Source: Mauremys mutica
Taxonomy: Eukaryota > Chordata > Testudines > Geoemydidae
Direction: 5' to 3'
Length of the DNA stretch: 64,000 nucleotides
Assembly: GCF_020497125.1 (NCBI RefSeq)
Contig: NC_059079.1
Span: forward strand, 8,091,053 to 8,155,052
Under the pieces are notes generated by a model. The model searched no databases. It had not been told where the DNA came from and was given only the letters and a program-made list of their open reading frames with translations. Made by a program: the position numbers and the translations under genes. How positions within the stretch are numbered: position 1 is the first letter of the stretch; each line of letters starts with the position of its first letter. Shown here one piece after another: positions 33,237 through 43,626 of this stretch.

Positions 33237-34865
33237 AAAAGTCATTCAGTAAATACTCGTAATTTCTATGAAAATCATCAGATAAAGTCAAATGAGGAGG
33301 AGACTGGAGGCTTTTTTGAATTTAGCAATCAACTCATTTTTTTGTATTCTCTCCCCTTCATATGTTCTGTTCCCATTTGAGTACCAATTCATCCTCATCA
33401 CAGAGGCCCAATGTAAATTCAGCACTCCTTCAGCATGATGAGCCAACCCTGCCCAAGGGTTTCTTCTCCCTCGGTGGCAGGGGTGTTGTCGACCAGGTTT
33501 AAGGCTGCGCTCTATGAAGAAGGCGGCACAGCAGCTGCAAGCTCTATGCCTTGCTCAGGTCAGTGCCCTTTGGCTCCAATTCAGTGATGTACTTACAAAG
33601 AGAGTTCCTTATGTGCTTAAAGTGCGGTGCATGCTAAGCCAGGTTCTGAGTCCTTCACTTTTATTAGCAACAAATTCACCCACAAAATAATTATGGAGGA
33701 AATTTTCAAACGCACTTAAGCCACTGAACGTCAATGGGTCTTGGGCTCCCAAATCCCTTAGATGCTTTTAATAATCTCCCCTATCTACATATGCATATAC
33801 ATGTATCTGTACCTCCTTCTGTTTTTCAGGGTAAAGTACACCAGTGCCCTCCCTTCTATCAACCAACGCTGTTCTTAAAGGATAACAGCCAGCTTAAAAG
33901 AAGGCTTAACACAAATGCTGCCTGTAACAAAACACTCTAGGATAGAAATAATATTCTCAGACACCTTTTTCAGCTAGGATTTAATAAGTGAGAAATCAAT
34001 GTTATAATCAAACATAATATTCATTTCCTACAATAATCCTCTGACACACCACTTTCTATTTCAGCTGATTAGATACACACCTTAAGTAATAGAAATTCCT
34101 GATCAGTAGCCCAGGAGTCTGCAAGTCAATTTTTTTTTAACCTAAGGCAGTTATTTCTTATACAAAATGCTTACAACTAGGGAAACATTTGCTGGAATTC
34201 TACCACCATCGTGTTCTCTGAGCAGTGGGATAAATGGTGGATAGTTACACTTTTTATGCCTAAACACTGGTCTGTTGGGATTAACAGCAAGACCTGCAGT
34301 CCTAGCTGTATGGGGGGCTTTTTATTTTCCATATTTCAATAAGCAGTAGCCAAGAGGGAATTTTAGACCATGAGACCCACCTAGGGGGGGCGGTAAAGAC
34401 CTGAGCCAAGAGCAGTGGGACATTGGCAGTCCTAGGTGAGCTCTACAGGTTGAGAATGTCTATCTTCAAAAGACTCGCTGTCAGACAAGATAGCTTTATA
34501 TACAAAGATGAAACCGATGGGGTTTTTCCTTGTTGTATGTCTGCCTCCTTTTGGCAGAGTAGAACCGCATGCAAGAAGGAAACTAGGGCTTTATGTCAAA
34601 CTGCAAAGCTTTGCCTTCTTATCGAGAGCGAGCAGCTGAGGCAGCTTCTTCAGTAGTTGGCTTTTTAATTGAAAGATGAGAAATTCTCTTACGCAGTTTG
34701 CATGAATCACAGAATTTTACAAAAGAACCTGGATTGTAGGTATTCCTATAATCTGATAAACCTAGGGACAAAATTGGCAGAATCTGCCATAGAGATGAGT
34801 GATAAATATGAAGCTCTCCTACTATTGGAATAAAACATGATGTTCAAAAAAAGTTTGGCCAACTC
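33237..34865. other. Non-coding stretch
   Basis: No gene. About 33698-33790 (AAATTTTCAAACGCACTTAA then CGTCAATGGGTCTTGGGCTC) belongs to the ancient palindromic family with ATTTTCAAAAG ends. The rest is unrecognised. Confidence 0.4.
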
Positions 34866-34985
34866 CTCCGTTGTTCGTTATTATTTGTATTAGCATTGTA
34901 CATAGAAGCAACAATCAGGGCCCGATTGTGCTAAAGGCTATACAAATATGTAAGTAAAAGACAGCCCCTATTCGAAATGATCTAC
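34866..34985 (+). mobile_element. Ancient LINE tail, L2/L3-like
   Basis: TTATTATTTGTATTAGCATT then CAATCAGGGCCCGATTGTGC TAAAGGCTATACAAAT and GACAGCCCCTATTCG correspond to a common amniote repeat with CCATTGTGCTAGGCGCTGTACAAA and AGACAGTCCCTGCC. I classify it only as an old LINE 3' end. Confidence 0.55.
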
Positions 34986-35342
34986 CCTCACATTTTCACA
35001 ATCATCTGTACTTCTTGGTTCCATCTAGAAGCAGAAGTGCCCAAATGCCAGGAGAGAGGCTGGCCTGATGCTATTTTAGTTTCAACTACATATAGAAAGT
35101 ACCCAAGATTTCACAAGAAAGCCTGTTCCTGTGAGAGTTATGCAGGAACAGTTTAAGCAGTCAAGCTTCAGTCTGCTTATCTGAACTGCAGCTGGGCCTG
35201 AACTGATTGTTGTCGGGTGAGTTTTCTAGTTACAGGAAAAAAAAAATCAATTACAAATTCCGATGTGAAAGTTACTTTTAGTAAAACTAGGGGGCTTCAT
35301 TCTCTGAGTGGAAAGGGTATCTAGTTGCAAGACCTTAATTGT
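34986..35342. other. Non-coding stretch, nothing recognised
   Basis: No gene or repeat recognised in about 350 bases. Confidence 0.4.
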
Positions 35343-35490
35343 TCATAGATTTAAGGCCTGAAGGGACCATTAGATCATTTAGTCTGACCTTCTGTATAAC
35401 ACAGGCCATCGAATTTTAGCAGTTACTCCTGTATTCAGCTCAATAATTTGCCTGTTCAAAGCATATTTTCCAGAAAGACATCTAGCATTT
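35343..35490 (-). mobile_element. CR1 LINE 3' end, reverse strand
   Basis: TCATAGATTTAAGGCCTGAA GGGACCATTAG, then TAGTCTGACCTTCTGTATAA CACAGGCCAT, is the reverse-strand CR1 3' end. Only the terminal part is present, 5'-truncated as usual. Confidence 0.85.
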
Positions 35491-35563
35491 CATCCACCTA
35501 GCAGAAGCTACCACTGCAGGGAGGTAGTTTAACGTATATCAGCAGAGAATCAAGCATATAGGG

Positions 35564-36909
35564 TTGTCAGGCATCCGGTTTTTGACCAGAACACCCGATC
35601 GAAAAGGGACCCTAGCGGCTTCGGTCGGCACCACTGACTGGGCTGTTAAAAGTCCGGTTGGCAGCGCAGCGGGAGTCAGGGGCTAAGGCAGGCTCCCTGC
35701 CTGCCCTAGCTGAACACGGCTCCCGGAAGTGGTCACCAGGTCCTTGTGGCCCCTAGGCGCATAGGAAGCCAGGGAGGCTCCATGCGCTGCCCCACCCTGA
35801 GTGCCAGCTCTGCAGCTCCCATTGGCTGGGAACGCAACCAATGGGTGCTGCAGAGGCAGGGCCTGCAGATGCAAAGGCAGCGCGCGGAGCCTCCCTGGCC
35901 ACCTGGTGGCCGCTTCCTAGGAGCCACGGTAAGCACCGCCGGGGAGCCACAACCCGAACCTCTCCTGCACCCAAACTCCATCCTGGAACCCACATCCCCT
36001 CCCCCAACACCCTGCCCCAGCCCTGATCCCCCTCCTGCACTCCAAACCCCTCATCCCTGGCCACACCACAGAGCCCACACCCCCTCCCACATGCCAAACC
36101 CCTCAGCCCCAGCCCAGGGCCCTCTCCTGCACCCCAAACCTCTCATCTCAGTCCCCACCCCACAGCCTTCACTCCCAGATGGACTCCTCACCCTACGCCC
36201 CACAATCCAACCCCCTGCCCCAGCCTGAAGCCCCCTCCTGCACCCTGAACCCCCCATCCCCAGCCCCACGCAGAGCCCATACCCCTCCACTGCCCCACCC
36301 CAGAGCCCTCTCCCATATCCCAAACCCCTCATCCCTGGCTCCACCCCAGAGCCTTCACCCCCAGTCGGAGATGAGCGGTTCGGAGTGCAAGAGGTGGGTG
36401 AGGGCTCTGGCTGTGGGTGAGGGCTCTGGGGTGATGCCAGGGATGAGAGGTTTGGGGTGAAGGAGGGGGATCAGGGCTGGGGCGGGGATTGAGGTGTGGG
36501 TGGGGTATGGGCTCTGGATGCAGGCTCTGGGTGGGGCCATGGATGAGGGGTTCAGGGGAAAACAGAGGACTCCAGATGAGGTTGGAAGCTTTGGGGTTGG
36601 GCCAGAGTCCTCACCCCATCTGCACCCCCAACCCCCTGCCCCAGCCCAGGGTCCCCTCCCACTCCCAAACTCCCTCCTGGAGCCTGCACCCTCACCCCAA
36701 ACCCCTAATCCCCAGCCCCACCATAAAGCCCACACCCCCAGCCAGAGCCCTCACCCCTCCTCCTGCACCTCAACCCCCTGCCCCAGCCCGGTGAAAGTGA
36801 GTGGTGGTGGGGGAGAGTGAGTGACCGCGGGACGGGCAATGGAGCGAGCGGGAGCAGGACCTCGGGGAAGGGGTGTTGGGTTTTGTGCAATTAGAAAGTT
36901 GCCAACCCT
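35564..36909. mobile_element. TAGGGTTG-ended DNA element carrying a GC-rich minisatellite
   Basis: The left end TAGGGTTGTCAGGCATCCGG and the right end (reverse) TAGGGTTGGCAACTTTC share TAGGGTTGNCA. Near the left, CGATCGAAAAGGGACCC, CACCACTGACTGGGCTGTTAA and AAAGTCCGGTTGGC match a GC-rich turtle fold-back element that I recall. Inside, CATTGGCTGGGAACGCAACC and AATGGGTGCTGCAG form an inner hairpin, so the left part is fold-back. From 35985 onward a minisatellite fills the element up to the right end. No target duplication could be matched. Frames up to 160 codons are proline-rich readings of the minisatellite. Confidence 0.65.
35985..36800. repeat. About 50-bp minisatellite with an inverted central block
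   Basis: Units of about 45-55 bases contain CCTCCTGCACCCCAAACCCC TCATCCC and CCCCAGAGCCC. From 35985 to about 36362 units run in this C-rich sense. From about 36366 to 36606 they run in the opposite, G-rich sense (GGGTGAGGGCTCTGGGG, GGATGAGAGGTTTGGGGTG). From about 36608 to 36790 the C-rich sense returns. The strand bias flips sharply at both junctions. Confidence 0.8.
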
Positions 36910-39424
36910 AGCGGAGATTCGCTTAGCTACACACCTCTCCAGACACCCCTTCCTGATCCCAATATCCTGCCTGCCTTCCTTTATGCTAGGATGGGGGATT
37001 CAGGACCAGGAGGTGGGATACTTGGACAGTGGAGCTGGTGAAGGCAAGTTGGAACCACCTTTGCACCACCTGAGAGAGAGTTCACCGGGGATAACCGCAG
37101 GCCATTTTAAGAAGAACCACCTATGAATCCAGCCCAGAAATCCTAACATCTGTATTAATAACAAAGAAGAAACTCCTACAAAATATCAGTAGTGGGTTTC
37201 CCATTGAAAACACTGGAAAATAGGAGATAAACAATTTTACTATATGGTAAACACATTAGCCCTTGTCTAAACAAAGTGTCATGAAGACAAATGTACATTT
37301 ATTTATCCATGTTACAGTTACAAACAGAAAAAAAGCCATGCTTTCAGGCTAAAATGGTTTATTATTCAATTAGTGATAAGAAAGAACACAAGCAAAGTCT
37401 CCATGAGAGAGCACAGTGTGTGCATGCGCGTGTCTCCCATACTCCAGCACAATGGAAAACAAAATGGCTGCTACATTCTGTACACCAGGACTCCTAGACA
37501 TATAAAGGGTCAGCACGCAGAAAACAATAGCCACCACCACTTTTCAGTGGCACACACTACCACCTAAATCTAATTAGTTATCAGGTAAGTAGGAATTAGG
37601 CCCACGAGCATTAATCTCTGCACCCATAAGGCTACAGTTCATAATGGCTAGATCCTAAGCTGGTGTACATAAGTGTAGCTCTGACTTCAGCATCACTATG
37701 TTGTACTTGATTTCACCTGGAGCTATAGCAATTGAGAATCTGGCCTTATTTTTTTAAGATCAGTCATAATCTGTAAGAGAAAAGGAAATACTTCTTTCTC
37801 CAAACTTTGCAAGGCTTGTCCATCACTAATCCATTTACCTTTGCCCCTTAGACCTATTGTTCATTAATAGGGCTCTGCAAACTAACATGCTATTAAAGAT
37901 TTTTCTTTTAAGAAGGTTGACAACTTTCCTAGAGAGAGCGCAGCTGTTAACTAAATGCTTCCTTTCCATCTCTTTCCCCTTCCTCGCTCCATCTCCTGTA
38001 CCTTTTAGGGGGTTAAACTCACTGAAATAAAAACACACAGACTAGTTTGCACCTACCCAGCTACAGCAGAAGAAAATAATTGACTGGAATTTGTTTTCGT
38101 TGGTCTGAATGTACCAGCCTTCTCTAAATCTCCTGAATGATAATCTCCTTTTATCCTTCATCACGGGTCTAGTTGCAAGGCAAACTCAGATGCCAGTCAT
38201 GCATATACTACAGCATAGTATTGTCTATTGTTCAAGCTATCACCCAAAGCCTTGGCTGCAGGATGAAGCTCAGAGGAGGAGTGCAGAAGTGGCTTGGGCT
38301 GAGTTCAGAGTGGGTCCGCCTCGTGAAAAAAAAAAAAATCAGAGTTCTTCAGGCTGCTCTAACTTATGCCTGCTGCTGATGTCCCCAATATATCTACCAG
38401 AGATCAGCAAAGACCCTGCACTGAGAGGATACTCCTAGGGTTGGCCATGGCAGCTTTAGGACTAGCATGCACCAGCACCACAGAATCTGTGCCATACAGT
38501 ATATTTCTATTGGCTTCTATACAAGTGCGCTTTGTAATTCATTGTAGTGATAAAAGGGCTCTTAACCAATTAGCATTATTTTTATATTACAATAGCCACC
38601 AGAGGCACCGATCAAGTATCCAGCCTTAAACAAGCTGGGTGCCGCTCACAGAGACAGTCGCTGCATAGCATCTGCCCTTCTAGCTTTTACCCTCATGTGC
38701 ACTAATTTGTTCACATTCCTCCGGACACTCCAGCAAATTAGAGTCTTATTCTAGGAAATCTGGCCTGGAATTTAAACTTTGCACCATCCAGTGCATTCAA
38801 AAGAACATTCATTATTGTAGTTTCCCCCTTTTCCTTTATAAGAGGAGAGAAATTCATTTCTGAAAAGCCTCACAGAAACCACCAGAACGCTATGGGATGT
38901 TTGCAAACTGCACGGCTACCCTAGCTGGAGATACACACCAGTTCACATTAAAACACAAGCCTTGAAAAAACAAACAACAAAAGAAACCATTGTTTGAAAA
39001 ATGCATGCCCTTTCGTCTCATTCCCCCAGCTGGAGGACAACTTTGTGGCAAAGCTGGAACGGAGTAAATGAAGTGCCTCTCGCTTGTTCATAACTCTTTC
39101 CAATTTTTGTATCTTGCATCAAACAACATGCCCCTTTATACATTCGCAGCAAGAATATTTATCAGGAAAAACATAAGGCAGAAAAAGTGGGATTTTTCTC
39201 TCCTCTTATCTCAATGTTTCCTGCCTGACATGGTTGCTGAGGTGTTTTTCCATGTAATACGTTAACATAATTTTATGCAGGAATGTATGTGTTTCGTGAA
39301 TTCACTGTGAGTAGCTGTTATAGCCATCCAGGCCATGCATACATATAGGCACGCTGTGCACCATTTACATACCTACTGCATAGATAGATTTTGATGAAGA
39401 TAGAGGAATCTCAGTAATTTCCAT
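36910..39424. other. Non-coding stretch
   Basis: No gene. TTAGCCCTTGTCTAAACAAA at 37257 looks like one end of a GGCTTGTCT-type MITE without a partner. About 37650-37745 (GATCCTAAGCTGGTGTACAT to GAGAATCTGGCC) is an ancient palindromic-repeat scrap. A poly-A run lies at 38327-38338. Confidence 0.4.
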
Positions 39425-39465
39425 GATACTGTAATCTCTGCAGGCTAGGGACTGTCTCACAGAGC

Positions 39466-39496
39466 GTGAGCGTGTGTGCACGCGCGCATGCGCACA
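39466..39496. repeat. Alternating purine-pyrimidine tract
   Basis: GAGCGTGTGTGCACGCGCGC then ATGCGCACAT alternates purine and pyrimidine for almost 30 bases, with CG and CA steps and a partial palindrome around TGTGTGCACGCGCGCATGCG. Such tracts can adopt left-handed Z-DNA under torsion. It probably arose as an expansion within the surrounding old repeat. Confidence 0.6.
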
Positions 39497-39508
39497 TAGA
39501 GCCTAGCA

Positions 39509-39630
39509 CAGTGGTTTTCAAACTTTTTCATTTGTGGACCCCTAAAAATTTTTGAATGGAAGTGGAGACCCCTTTGGAAATCTTAGGCATAATCTGTAGA
39601 GGTCCATGGACCATAGGTTGAAAGCCACTG
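39509..39630. mobile_element. Non-autonomous hAT-type element, 122 bp
   Basis: Ends CAGTGGTTTTCAAACTTTTT and (reverse) CAGTGGCTTTCAACCTATGG form an inverted terminus of about 15 bases. The 8-mers GCCTAGCA (39501-39508) and ACCTAGCA (39631-39638) differ at one position. The interior pairs GGACCCCTAAAAATTT-type text with GGTCCATGGACC. No coding capacity. Confidence 0.88.
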
Positions 39631-39690
39631 ACCTAGCACAATGGGGCCACAATGGAGTCACTACCGCAATACAAAGATGATAATTAATAA

Positions 39691-42336
39691 CAATGGCTAG
39701 GAAAGCTACAGCAAATTAGAAAACTCTAGAAAGGAAATTGGATTACAGGACACACATTTATTTTGATAATTATAGTTCCATTTTCACTATTTGTTTGGAA
39801 TATTTTAAACCACACTAGTAAGCATACAGCTGTAGGTTTGGGGAAAGGTCTTAGCGGTATCTTTGCTGAAGCATTGAGACATGCAGATTTGCAAAATGCA
39901 GACTAGCAAGGCAGCACCATACAGAAATCCATAAACACTACCTTTTGCAATCTCCAGAAACACACAGTCCTCGACACTGAAGTTGAATAACCTGCTTAAT
40001 GCTACTGAATCTAATGAGAGAGCTGGGATTAGAATTTGTGAGTTCCCATCCCTGTGTTCTGGCCAGGCACGTGTCTCAGATAAATCACCTTTAAAGTTAC
40101 CTAGTTCAGGATTGTTCCCTGTCATATGTTGTCCAACAATTTGCCCAGTCCAGTGTTAAACCTTCTCTTCCTACCTGGAGGAACTAAATGGTTTACACAT
40201 GTCTAATACACACATCCTAAAAACATACGCGCTAAAGGTTATTTGTTTTCATTCGAAAGAGAAATTGTCTCTGCAATGAAATACCTTTACAAAGAGTAAA
40301 AACCATTTTCTCTGTCAATTAAATGTCCCCACTTTAAGCTAGAGTGTGGTTTTTGAACCACAGAGCAGGAGGCCTGTGGGCACCAATAACAGTTATTACC
40401 ACACTGCACGTTACAGGTGTTTTTTTTGTTTTGTTTTTTATAGCTGCAGACATGTCAGCAATTCATAGATAGAGTGCCAGTAGATGGCGCTATGTGAGGC
40501 ATAGTTCCAGAATTTTGGAAGGCCAACCCCACTCACTGTGTACTGCAAATGGCTTCCTCTGGCCACTCCTTCCACCTGCTTTTAACACTTAACGAGGGGT
40601 GTCACACACTTCCTCTCCACCAGCCCAGCACCACAGACCAGTACCAAGGCGGGGGAGGGAAGGCCACAGCCTCTCTTCGGGCAGAAGGCCCCCCCTTGGA
40701 AGTCTAGCACCAATAGCTATGCTAGACACCCGCAGACCTTGTGCCAGCAGTGCATGGACCAGGACTGCGGGGTGTAAAATAGGTGGGGTCAGGATTCCAG
40801 TTGATGTAGCTCTACAGAGCTGGAAGACTCCATCTAGTTTCCATTTGGGGTTTCTCAAACATTTGTGGTTTGGCCCACCTCTCAGCAGAGGTGTCTTGTG
40901 GAAACCGATCCCTTTTATGATTGGGTGAACCTCCCATTCACGATCACATAATATTCCATGTCGACCACAGCAATTGCTTCCAAGGAAAAAGAGTATTTAT
41001 TTATTTATTTGGAAAGTATTTAATAGACTTCAGCTGTCACTCAGTGCTATTTGGCATCTGGAAACGAATGAGAGAGAGCACCATGAGAACAGTCTGAGCA
41101 CCACAGTTTGGGAACAGCCAACTTGCAAGGTAAGAGAAGGCACACGGTGAGAGTCATGTCACACATTAATTAAAGCATTCCAAAATGTCATCCAAATAGC
41201 ATTTAGGTTCAGGACCACAAACCTACGCATTATTTTTGAGTACAGAAATGGTCTTTGCAAATCTCTTGTCTCCAGAAGGGATATACAATGTAACTTTAAA
41301 TGTCAGGCAGTTATTATATAAACATAAAATATCCAGATTTGCAGTTTTCCCTGTTCTTTTATGAATCCTCTTTACTCCTTTAGCTGCTTACTCATTTGCA
41401 CTTACCTTTGAGATGGATCATGTAAAAGGTTTTGGAACAAATACAAGAGAAGAATAAAACCATAATGGTTTCTCACTGCTGGAGGGCATAACTCTAATTA
41501 AAAAGAATGTTCTTTCTTTTAGCACCCAGACTTCTCTCTCTTCTAAACCTGAACTTTGACATTTTCCAACTGAGATTTAAAACAAGGCAATAATTCTCTA
41601 CTACAACGTAGGTCTAGCTACACTATGCAATGGGAAGAGAAAAAATAAATATGGGAATGAAGTTCAGGGCTAATGGACACATCGGGAGCTTTGGTTTAGG
41701 AGCAGGCAGGTTTGTACATCCCCAAACAGCTCCTAAACACACATCAAGCACACAGCGGTGATCATTTCCAGGGATACATATAAAAACTGTGTACCTGCAC
41801 ATTACACACATGCATATGAATATACATGCACATATACGCATACAAGTGTCTGATGCTGATCTTGTGTAGACTGACGTTACGCCTGATTTACACTGACATC
41901 ATAAGCAGGCCAAAAAAGGATTGTAGTGTGTCTGGGTGTGTGTATTTATACACACAGAGATGACACTCAAAGCTCGGAGTCAGCCTGATTCTGAAATCCA
42001 TGAGGGTTTGTTTTTTTTAAATACACACCCACACACACCCCTGCACATTGACAAAACAAACAAATTTGACATTTTCAATCACAGCCCACATGGGCATATG
42101 TCATTGTGAACACTAAGGCAATTATTAAATAAAGAGGATTTCTTAATTTATCTAGCTATTGTGCCTAATTATGCTTCCAATTCCACTTGTGACACTCCCT
42201 TGAACTCACTGGGCCCAATTGTGCTGTTAGATACATACACACAATTCCCACTGAAGTCAGTTCTCACCTACACATGTACTGAAGCACCTAGCACTGTTGT
42301 ATATAAATGTTGGCCAGTGTGTCTATGTGATCATGT
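39691..42336. other. Non-coding stretch
   Basis: No gene. A TATT microsatellite lies at about 40996-41011. About 42200-42300 (GGGCCCAATTGTGCTG and CCCACTGAAGTCAGTTCTCA) is an ancient palindromic-repeat scrap followed by AAGCACCTAGCACTGTTGTA, an old LINE tail piece. The rest is unrecognised. Confidence 0.4.
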
Positions 42337-42825
42337 ATCGGGGGTAGCCGTGTTAGTCTGTATCCACAAAAACAATGAGGAGTCTGGTGGCATCTTAAAG
42401 ACTAACAGATTTATTTGGGCATAAGCTTTCGTGGGTAAAAAAAAACTCACTTCTTCAGATGCATGGAGTGAAAGTTACAGCTGCAGGCATTCTACAGTGA
42501 CACAAGAAGAGAAGGGAGTTACCTCACAAGTGGAGAACCAGTGTTGACAGGGCCAGTTTGATCAGGGTGGATGTGGTCCACTCCCAATAATAGATGAGGA
42601 GGTGTCATTTCCAGGAGAGGCAAAGCTGCTTTTGTAATGAGCCGGCCACTCCCAGTCCCTATTCAAGCCCAAATTAATGGTGTTAAATTTGCAAATGAAT
42701 TTTAGTTCTGCTGTTTTTCTTTGAAGTCTGTTTTTAAAGTTTTTTTGTTCAAGAATAGTTACTTTTAAATCTGTTATTGAATGTCCAGGGAGGTTGAAGT
42801 GGCTTCTGTATGTTACCATTCCATG
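42337..42825 (-). mobile_element. Penelope-like element remnant with GIY-YIG endonuclease end
   Basis: On the reverse strand an open stretch from 42819 reads YRSHFNLPGHSITDLKVTIL, then EQKNFKNRLQRKTAELKFIC, then KFNTINLGLNRDW. The order H..L..GHS..DL.V..L then R..RE/KT.AELK.I.KF.T...GLN is what I associate with the C-terminal GIY-YIG-type nuclease part of Penelope-like retroelements. Downstream follow the non-coding end with TCTGAAGAAGTGAG, ACCCACGAAAGCTTATGCCC and the terminal GATACAGACTAACACGGCTA CCCC. The shared terminal text also occurs at 27735. The catalytic GIY and YIG motifs would be upstream and are absent, so the copy is 5'-truncated and inactive. Confidence 0.65.
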
Positions 42826-43170
42826 GATCTCCTGGCGGCGCAGTCACTGCTCCTGGCCCACCCACCAAAGCACTCTCGGTACAATAGCAGACTGAGACCC
42901 TATGGGTAGTGCTCTGTGATGCACTGAAGGCATGGACCTACCCAGTGCCAGTTCTTTGTCACCTGTCTGCCAGATCCTCCACTAGTGTAAATTGTCTGCT
43001 GTCTCTTCCACTCTTCTTGAACTATTCTGCTCCATTGGCTTTCTGGCTGTGCTTTCACACAGGGGTTGTGGTGACAGTATCTGAGCTTAGTTCAACTGAG
43101 AGGTTACAAAAACCATGTGTTATTTGGGTGTATACTCTATTAGCCAGCACCATATGCTGTACTACAGAAG
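42826..43170. other. Non-coding stretch, nothing recognised
   Basis: About 345 bases without a recognised gene or repeat. A frame of 101 codons at 42909 has no recognisable product. Confidence 0.4.
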
Positions 43171-43356
43171 TTCATAGAATATCAGGGTTGGAAGGGACCT
43201 CAGGAGGTATCTAGTCCAACCCTCTGCTCAAAGCAGGACCAATCCCCAGACAGATTTTTGCCCCAGATCCCTGAATGGCCCCCTCAAGGATTGAGCTCAC
43301 AACCCTGGCTTTAGCAGGCCAATGCTCAAACCACTGAGCTATCCTTCCCCACCCCC
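43171..43356 (-). mobile_element. tRNA-headed SINE with CR1-like tail, copy 2
   Basis: Same structure and orientation as the copy at 31128: tRNA head on the reverse strand (GGATAGCTCAGTGGTTTGAG, then GGTTGTGAGCTCAATCC) and tail CCTTCCAACCCTGATATTCT ATGAA. This copy lacks the T-rich internal expansion of copy 1. It is a Pol III transcript-derived insertion. Confidence 0.85.
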
Positions 43357-43390
43357 AACTGACTGACTGAAATTTTACAGGGTCTGTAAC

Positions 43391-43626
43391 TAGAGCTGAC
43401 CAGAAAATGTGGGTCCTTCCCCCACTCACCATTGAAAATTTCAGCTTTTCATTGAAAAAAAAAATATATGAAAACTGCAATTTTCAGGCTTTACCTGAAA
43501 AGTTGAGTTTGGAGCTTTTCAAGATAAGATGAGACTTTCTGTAAAAAACTCTTTTGGACCCCAATCTCAATTTTCTGTTGGAAAAAAAAAAAGTTGACAG
43601 AAATTTTTTTTTCCAACCCTATCTAT
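43391..43626. mobile_element. AT-rich palindromic MITE-like element
   Basis: Begins TAGAGCTGACCAGAAAATG and ends GAAATTTTTTTTTCCAACCC TATCTA. Repeated TTTTCATTGAAAA and TTTTCTGTTGGAAAA words make an AT-rich self-complementary interior. Ends pair poorly, so the assignment is tentative. Confidence 0.4.

Larger units (their letters stand above)
39425..39690 (+). mobile_element. Ancient LINE tail interrupted by a hAT insertion
   Basis: TGTAATCTCTGCAGGCTAGG GACTGTCTCACAGA on the left and CCTAGCACAATGGGGCCAC with CTACCGCAATACAAAGATGA TAATTAATAACAA on the right are two parts of the L2/L3-like tail seen at 34866. They join at GCCTAGCACAATGGGG once the 122-bp element and one copy of its duplication are removed. 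Between them is also the alternating GT/GC tract at 39466-39496. Confidence 0.7.

Noticed and set aside
35746..36228. 160-codon open frame rich in proline, forward strand
   Set aside because: It is a reading of the C-rich minisatellite and the fold-back element's left part; the residue pattern follows the repeat unit and reverse-strand frames of similar length overlap it.
43211..43480. 89-codon reverse frame with RIAQWFEHWPAKARVVSSIL
   Set aside because: This is the usual translation of a tRNA-like A box to B box and comes from the SINE at 43171, not from a gene.
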